From Deltaproteobacteria bacterium (lineage in GTDB: Bacteria > Desulfobacterota > Desulfobulbia > Desulfobulbales > SURF-16), in the NCBI GenBank assembly GCA_029939635.1, contig JAOZSN010000032.1:2885-22380 (forward strand): a stretch of 19,496 nt of DNA, read 5' to 3'. The notes under the pieces are model-generated. The model ran no database searches and was not told the origin of the DNA. It was given only the letters and a program-made list of their open reading frames with translations. Position 1 is the first letter of the stretch; the number at the start of each line of letters is the position of its first letter. This document shows, piece by piece, positions 15,151 through 19,496 of the stretch. Made by a program: the position numbers and the translations under genes.

Positions 15151-15591
15151 ACCGCAAAGGCGCAAAGACGCAAAGGTTTATTTGATGGCCAAAGAGGATA
15201 CTGTTTCTCGTATTGTTGTTGGTGCTGCCATTTAGGTTCATCGAGCCCTCGGGCCTGGTTTGCTGGAGTCGGCATACGAGGAGTGTCTCTGTTATGAGTT
15301 ATCTGTAAATAATAGGGAATTTGTGAGGCAGGTCTCGTTGCCTTTAACATATAAAGATGTGAGGTTGGATTGTGGTTACTGTTTAGATATTGTTTTGGAG
15401 AACAAAGTGATTCTGGAGTTGAAGGCAGTGAACAGAATTTTGCCTATTTATGAGGCACAACTGTTAACTTATCTCAAGTTAACAGATCTAAAACTTGGTT
15501 TGTTGCTTAATTTTAATGTCCCATTGATGAAAAACGGCATAAAGAGAATTGTAAACAATTTGTAATCTTTGCGCCTTTGCGTCTTTGCGGT
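15151..15591. mobile_element. GxxExxY cassette bounded by CGCAAAG inverted repeats
   Basis: A 441-bp unit lies between kdsB and mdh. Its left edge (15151-15175) is ACC followed by three GCAAAG units, and its right edge (15567-15591) is the inverted copy, 23 of 25 positions matching. The repeats sit 9 bases before the small gene's ATG and 1 base after its stop, so they enclose exactly one gene. This has the look of a mobile or transposable cassette. No transposase is encoded and I cannot make out a target duplication. Confidence 0.75.
15185..15565 (+). pseudogene. GxxExxY-family protein (PD-(D/E)XK nuclease-like), interrupted by an in-frame TAG
   Basis: The frame from the ATG at 15185 reads MAKEDTVSRIVVGAAI, then a TAG at 15233-15235, then VHRALGPGLLESAYEEC and on to a TAA at 15565. 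Ignoring the TAG gives 126 codons, the normal size of the GxxExxY family (PDDEXK_3). The naming motif is intact as GLLESAY, and the nuclease-like core is seen as Asp in CLDIVLENK and ELKAV. Homologues have a glutamate before VHRALGPG, so one G-to-T change of GAG explains the amber codon. Translation could restart at the TTG at 15260, but that would lose the motif's first glycine. It is probably a recently broken gene. The function of the family is unproven. Confidence 0.8.
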
Positions 15592-15623
15592 GAAAAATAC
15601 TATTAAATAATAAAGGAAATACA

Positions 15624-16550
15624 ATGCGTAAGAAAATAACAATTATTGGTGCTGGAAATGTTGGAGCCACTGCAGCTCATTGGGCCGCAAGCCGTGGTAT
15701 TGCCGATGTGGTTTTGGTAGATGTGGTTGAAGGGGTTCCCCAGGGTAAGGCTCTTGATTTGTCCCAGGCCGGACCTGTTGATGGCTTTCCGTTTTCGGTG
15801 ACAGGTTCCAATGATTTTGCTGATTCTGCTGATTCTGATGTGGTTATTATCACTGCTGGTCTGGCTCGGAAGCCTGGCATGAGCCGTGATGATCTTTTGG
15901 CCAAGAATGTGGCCATTGTTAAATCTTGTTCTGAGCAGGCGGCCAAATATTCCCCTGATGCCGTGCTTATTGTGGTGACTAATCCTATTGATGCCATGGT
16001 CTATACCGGCTTTAAGGTTTCTGGTTTTCCTAAAAATCGTGTTATTGGTATGGCCGGTGTCCTTGACTCTGCCCGTTATCGTACCTTTCTGGCTCAGGCC
16101 CTTGGGGTTGCCCCGCGTGATGTGAATGCCATGGTCATGGGTATCCATGGCGATAAGATGATGCCCCTTATTCGTCTTGCCAATGTGGCTGGTGTACCGG
16201 TGTCTGATCTCCTTAGTGATGATGAGTTAGCCGCCATTGTTCATAGAACCCAAACAGGTGGTGCTGAGATAGTTAATCATCTTAAGACTGGTTCTGCCTT
16301 TTATACCCCTGGCCTTGCAGCCGTGGAGATGGCTGAGGCTGTCTTGACCGACTCCAAACGTGTCCTGCCCTGTGCCGCTTATCTTGAGGGCGAGTTTGGT
16401 ATCTCTGGCTGTTTTCTTGGTGTGCCAGTTGTCATAGGTAGTGAAGGTGTAGAGAAAATTATGGAGTTTAAGCTCACCGATGAGGAGCAGACAGCCCTGC
16501 ATGAATCTGAAAAGGCAGTACATGTCCAGATGGAGGCCACTGGACTGTAA
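15624..16550 (+). CDS. mdh: Malate dehydrogenase, NAD-dependent (LDH-like type)
   Basis: This enzyme interconverts malate and oxaloacetate. The 308-residue protein has the Rossmann loop GAGNVG (9-14) with Asp33 after it favouring NAD over NADP, and substrate arginines in LARKPGMSRDDLL (Arg82 and Arg88), which mark malate rather than lactate specificity. Asp148/Arg151 follow in LDSARYR, and the catalytic His175 in MGIHGDKMMPL. AAGGAA lies 6 bases before the ATG. The right repeat of the GxxExxY cassette ends 32 bases upstream, so the insertion sits where the mdh promoter would be expected. Together with pyruvate carboxylase it connects pyruvate, oxaloacetate and malate. Confidence 0.95.
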   Translation: MRKKITIIGAGNVGATAAHWAASRGIADVVLVDVVEGVPQGKALDLSQAGPVDGFPFSVTGSNDFADSADSDVVIITAGLARKPGMSRDDLLAKNVAIVKSCSEQAAKYSPDAVLIVVTNPIDAMVYTGFKVSGFPKNRVIGMAGVLDSARYRTFLAQALGVAPRDVNAMVMGIHGDKMMPLIRLANVAGVPVSDLLSDDELAAIVHRTQTGGAEIVNHLKTGSAFYTPGLAAVEMAEAVLTDSKRVLPCAAYLEGEFGISGCFLGVPVVIGSEGVEKIMEFKLTDEEQTALHESEKAVHVQMEATGL

Positions 16551-16565
16551 GAGATTTCTTGTTGC

Positions 16566-16615
16566 CAGTTATCAGTTGCCAGATTTACGCTTCAAAGACC
16601 TGCAACTGATAACTG
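16566..16615. repeat. 14-bp inverted repeat with internal direct repeats
   Basis: CAGTTATCAGTTGC (16566-16579) pairs exactly with GCAACTGATAACTG (16602-16615) across a 22-base loop. GTTGCCAG occurs twice on the left side and ACTGATA twice on the right. It fills most of the mdh to CofD-like gap. There is no run of T, so a terminator is unlikely; it resembles dispersed intergenic repeats. Confidence 0.65.
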
Positions 16616-16640
16616 ATAACTCGCAATTGACACCTATCTT

Positions 16641-18887
16641 ATGACCGATTCCCCTCTTTCTGAATCCTTAGCAAAGGCAGTTGATGCCCGTTTCCAGCCC
16701 ATTGACCTTTTACCTGGTCGTACTGTGGTGGAAAAGCTTATTGAGCTGCTTCTCTCCGGGGTGCCAACCTGCCCCCCCTCCATGTCCACCATTCTTCAGC
16801 AGGCCAGAGAGGAGTTACAGGGCAAGGACACCTCTGACCTGAAAGTGATTGTTTTGGGTGGTGGGTCTGGGTTGTCCAATATATTGGGTGGCGATAGCCG
16901 TCAGTCTGCCTGGCCTAATGACCCTTTCTCTGGGCTAAAGGAGATATTTCCACGTGCCAAGTCGATAGTTTGCGTTACTGATGATGGCGGTTCCACTGGT
17001 GAGTTACTTAAAGACCTCCCTTTAATTAGTCTTGGTGATCTCCGTCATGTGCTGCTTTCCTCTATCCAGCTAGTTAACCTTGTTGATCGTTATAGTTTAA
17101 GTCAAGACAGGGCACAGCGTGTTGCCTCTTTTTTACATAGCTTGTTTAATTTTCGCTATGAACAGCCTCCTCTCTCTGTAGCGCAACTTCTGGCAGACTG
17201 CAAAAATGACCCCTCTTCTCTACCCCTTAATATGGCAGTAGAGTTGAGTGAATTGCTAGAATATATTTTTTCTGATGCTGAGTTATCTCGGGCCATGCAA
17301 CGTCCCCATTGTTTGGGGAATCTGCTCTTGGCTGCCGCCATTTATCGTCATAAGGAAGATGATAAAGATCCTGATGAGCGAGCCATCCTGGCCGGATTGC
17401 ATTGGCTTGGTGATATTATTGGCGCTGGTAAAGGGGCGGTGCTGCCCTGTACTGTAACCCCAGCACATCTCAATATTCTCTATGCCAACGGTGTGTTGGT
17501 TGCTGGCGAAAACAAATCCGATGGTGGGTATCGTAATTCACCAATTCGTCGGGTATTTGTTGAGTTTGCTGATGATCCCTTGGTTCCTGAGCAGACTTTG
17601 ACTGCCATTACCCAGGCTGATATTATTCTCTTTGCCCCTGGTAGTCTCTATACCTCAATTATCCCTATTCTGCAGATTCCTGGCATAGCGGAGGCTGTAC
17701 GATTTAACAGCAAGGCACTGAAGATTCTGGTGGCTAATCTGTGGATTCAAAAGGGTGAGACTGATCTTGTTTGGAATGATGCCCATCGTAAATTCCATGT
17801 TTCTGATTTGATCAAGGCTTATAACCGTAATATTCCAGGTGGCATCAAGGATATATTTGCCCAGGTACTACTCTTGGGTTTGCGTGATATTCCCGGTTCC
17901 ATTCTGCAAAATTATGCCTTGGAGGATAAAATGCCCATCCTCCTTGACCGTGGTGAGGTGTGGAATATTGGCCTGACTCCCATTGAGGCAAAAATATTTT
18001 CTGATGCTTCCCTAGCTATTCGCAAGGTGCATCACGGTCAGGCTGCCCTGGCGCAGGCTGTGAAGGCTATCTGGTCTGTACATCACCAGACCCAGCGTCT
18101 GGAACCCTTGCAACTCGAGGCTAAATGGGACAATAATCTTCCGCTTATAAGCAGGCAGCGTTTAACTCCGGCCGCACGTATGCGTTGTTTCCAGCCCTTG
18201 CTAGATATTCCTATGCAGTCGATGGTTCGTCAGGCTCTACAGGATATTCTCTGGACCCATTGGGATATTTTGCCTGAACATTTGGGAAATATTAAAGGGG
18301 TAACTCTGGTTAAGAAGGCAGATTGGCACCGTTGTCAGCAGTGGGATAATGTTTTCTCGTTTTATGACCCTGATGATGGGGAGATTAAAATCCGAGAGGA
18401 TGCTTTTTTTGACCTAAAGCGCCGGGAGGCATCACTGCTTATACCTTTAGGCCAGGCTCTACTTGGTAACTATGCCTCTCAGCGTGAATTGTTACCTGTG
18501 GCCAATGGTGACCAGGAGGTTGGTAAGATGTACCGCCTTCATCTTCGCCCTGTTCAAGAGAGAAATTGTTTTTTTAGTGAAGTTGAGTTGGCAGAATATT
18601 TGCAATTAGTGCGGATGGTTAAGGTAGATGATGCAGGGCTTTTATATACCCGCCTTATAAATGGTCATGAAGGTTTCACTCCCCCTGGCTTACTGCTGGG
18701 TCTCACCTATGCCTGGTATCTTGATAACCGTCACGCTGCCCATATTGAATATAAAATGGCCATAACCAGCCTTACCACCAGTGATCTTGTGCCAGAACAA
18801 TTGAAGATGATGGGGCGGCGAGAAAGGATGGTTCGTTTTTTCAGGAAGGTTGTGTTCAGGCATGATGAAGCAGTGTATGGATATTGA
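16641..18887 (+). CDS. CofD/YvcK-family protein with long C-terminal extension
   Basis: A 748-residue protein whose N-terminal part, about residues 65-420, is a CofD/YvcK-like (UPF0052) domain. The signatures are LGGGSGLSN (72-80), VTDDGGSTGELLKDLP (112-127), GDLRHVL (132-138), ILFAPGSLYTSIIPIL, and a NLWIQKGETD segment. YvcK proteins bind UDP-sugars and affect cell-wall and carbon metabolism in Bacillus and Mycobacterium; CofD makes coenzyme F420 precursors. No F420 gene is seen here, so the YvcK side is likelier. Ordinary YvcK is 310-450 residues; here about 330 more follow, with no motif I recognise. A 65-residue extension also precedes the domain. The ATG has no clear ribosome-binding site. 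Confidence 0.72.
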   Translation: MTDSPLSESLAKAVDARFQPIDLLPGRTVVEKLIELLLSGVPTCPPSMSTILQQAREELQGKDTSDLKVIVLGGGSGLSNILGGDSRQSAWPNDPFSGLKEIFPRAKSIVCVTDDGGSTGELLKDLPLISLGDLRHVLLSSIQLVNLVDRYSLSQDRAQRVASFLHSLFNFRYEQPPLSVAQLLADCKNDPSSLPLNMAVELSELLEYIFSDAELSRAMQRPHCLGNLLLAAAIYRHKEDDKDPDERAILAGLHWLGDIIGAGKGAVLPCTVTPAHLNILYANGVLVAGENKSDGGYRNSPIRRVFVEFADDPLVPEQTLTAITQADIILFAPGSLYTSIIPILQIPGIAEAVRFNSKALKILVANLWIQKGETDLVWNDAHRKFHVSDLIKAYNRNIPGGIKDIFAQVLLLGLRDIPGSILQNYALEDKMPILLDRGEVWNIGLTPIEAKIFSDASLAIRKVHHGQAALAQAVKAIWSVHHQTQRLEPLQLEAKWDNNLPLISRQRLTPAARMRCFQPLLDIPMQSMVRQALQDILWTHWDILPEHLGNIKGVTLVKKADWHRCQQWDNVFSFYDPDDGEIKIREDAFFDLKRREASLLIPLGQALLGNYASQRELLPVANGDQEVGKMYRLHLRPVQERNCFFSEVELAEYLQLVRMVKVDDAGLLYTRLINGHEGFTPPGLLLGLTYAWYLDNRHAAHIEYKMAITSLTTSDLVPEQLKMMGRRERMVRFFRKVVFRHDEAVYGY

Positions 18888-18974
18888 TGACCTTGTGAAA
18901 ATTCAAACAGCTGAGCTTTCCTAAGAGCCAATTTTAGTTTTTTTGCACGACCATCAGCTTTTAAGTGAATACAA

Positions 18975-19496
18975 ATGAGTTTTTGTGAGTATGTCCCAGC
19001 TTGTTCACCTGCCTATCTGGTAGTAGATATTTTTTCGCCTAGCGAAGAGTTATGTCAACATTGCAGAGCTTATTTTGCTAAGGTAAGTTGTAAGGTACAC
19101 TGGCAAGTTAAGGGCGATGGCTATGAATTATTTGTTATATCTTTGCCTGAAACAACTATAGATTTGCTGTTGGCCAGGCTTGAGACTTTCCTTTCCTTAT
19201 ACCCAGAGTTAGAGGTTATACAAACTCGTATGACCACAGGAGAAAAATCGTCGCCGAAAATTGGTTGTTTTTCGTTTGCCAGCGAGGGTGAAGCCTCGGG
19301 AAAAACAATACTCCTAGAGGCTGGCCATGCCTTTGGAACGGGTAAACACCCCAGTACCCGTTTGATGATTGAGGCCATGGTAGAGCGAGAGCCTCTGCCA
19401 TCCAAAGTGTTAGATGTAGGTTGTGGTACGGGGATATTGTCTCTGGTTGCTGCTCGGCTTGGTGCTAAGTCGGTTTTAGGCGTAGAAATTTGTCCC
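18975..19496 (+). CDS. prmA: Ribosomal protein L11 methyltransferase, 5' part (runs off the window)
   Basis: The frame from the ATG at 18975 stays open for 174 codons to the right edge; a TGA in frame at 18966 fixes the start at or after this point. The later part has EAGHAFGTGKHPSTRLMIE, the hallmark of PrmA (compare DPGLAFGTGTHPTT), followed by SAM motif I in LDVGCGTGILSLVAARLGAKSVLGVEI. PrmA trimethylates lysines of ribosomal protein L11. The N-terminal 110 residues would be the L11-binding domain and are divergent from E. coli. It starts 87 bases after the CofD-like gene on the same strand, so the two may share a transcript. A related protein methyltransferase is the alternative. Confidence 0.8.
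   Translation, partial: MSFCEYVPACSPAYLVVDIFSPSEELCQHCRAYFAKVSCKVHWQVKGDGYELFVISLPETTIDLLLARLETFLSLYPELEVIQTRMTTGEKSSPKIGCFSFASEGEASGKTILLEAGHAFGTGKHPSTRLMIEAMVEREPLPSKVLDVGCGTGILSLVAARLGAKSVLGVEICP

Noticed and set aside
15233..15235. Pyrrolysine read-through of the TAG in the GxxExxY gene
   Set aside because: TAG ends several ordinary genes in this window, the family has glutamate there, and no pyl gene is visible; a point mutation is simpler.
15151..15591. CRISPR-like reading of the repeated CGCAAAG units
   Set aside because: Units are short, only three per side, and inverted around one gene; there are no spacers.
16556..16630. Rho-independent terminator after mdh
   Set aside because: The stem has a 22-base loop, is AT-rich and lacks a following run of T.

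Overview
This 19.5 kb window looks like core chromosome from a Gram-negative anaerobe. My best guess is a sulfate-reducing or sulfur-disproportionating member of the Desulfobulbales (Desulfobacterota). That placement is inference from a slightly AT-rich base composition, a split biotin-dependent pyruvate carboxylase, a polyferredoxin-type membrane protein and Kdo-type LPS genes; no rRNA or other marker gene is present. No tRNA, rRNA, CRISPR array, transposase or prophage is visible.

Layout. (1) 1-985, plus strand: 3' part of a membrane 4Fe-4S (NapH/CcoG-like) protein. (2) 1145-4796, minus strand: an uncharacterised protein whose C-terminal half resembles the GalT/HIT superfamily, followed downstream by trpB and trpA, which overlap. 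(3) 5078-8511, plus strand: biotin carboxylase subunit and carboxyltransferase/biotin-carrier subunit of a two-subunit pyruvate carboxylase, ending at a strong bidirectional terminator. (4) 8761-10320, minus strand: a small glycogen-binding-domain protein, a PPC/DUF296 protein and a DarP/YjgA-like ribosome-assembly protein. (5) 10545-12959, plus strand: an iron-type alcohol dehydrogenase and a DegT-family aminotransferase that look like KdnB and KdnA. (6) 13063-14290, minus strand: a small zinc-ribbon protein and RsmJ. (7) 14372-19496, plus strand: kdsB, a GxxExxY-protein cassette with an amber codon, malate dehydrogenase, a long CofD/YvcK-family protein and the 5' part of prmA.

How the genes work together. 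KdnB and KdnA convert the C8 hydroxyl of Kdo to an amine (Kdo8N), and KdsB activates the sugar with CMP. Finding all three within 5 kb suggests an 8-amino-Kdo lipopolysaccharide core, as known in Shewanella. Pyruvate carboxylase and malate dehydrogenase fit anaplerotic or C4-dicarboxylate metabolism. RsmJ, DarP and PrmA are three separate ribosome modification or assembly factors.

The most unusual structural feature is the spacers. Six of them carry a palindromic or inverted-repeat element, all six different: a 122-bp palindrome after the first gene, a 143-bp hairpin flanked by TA dinucleotides after the pyc genes, a 108-bp palindrome before kdnB, a 93-bp inverted repeat after kdnA, a 441-bp GxxExxY cassette bounded by 25-bp inverted repeats between kdsB and mdh, and a short inverted repeat before the CofD-like gene. 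Most look like non-autonomous mobile (MITE-like) repeats. I see no transposase that could move them.
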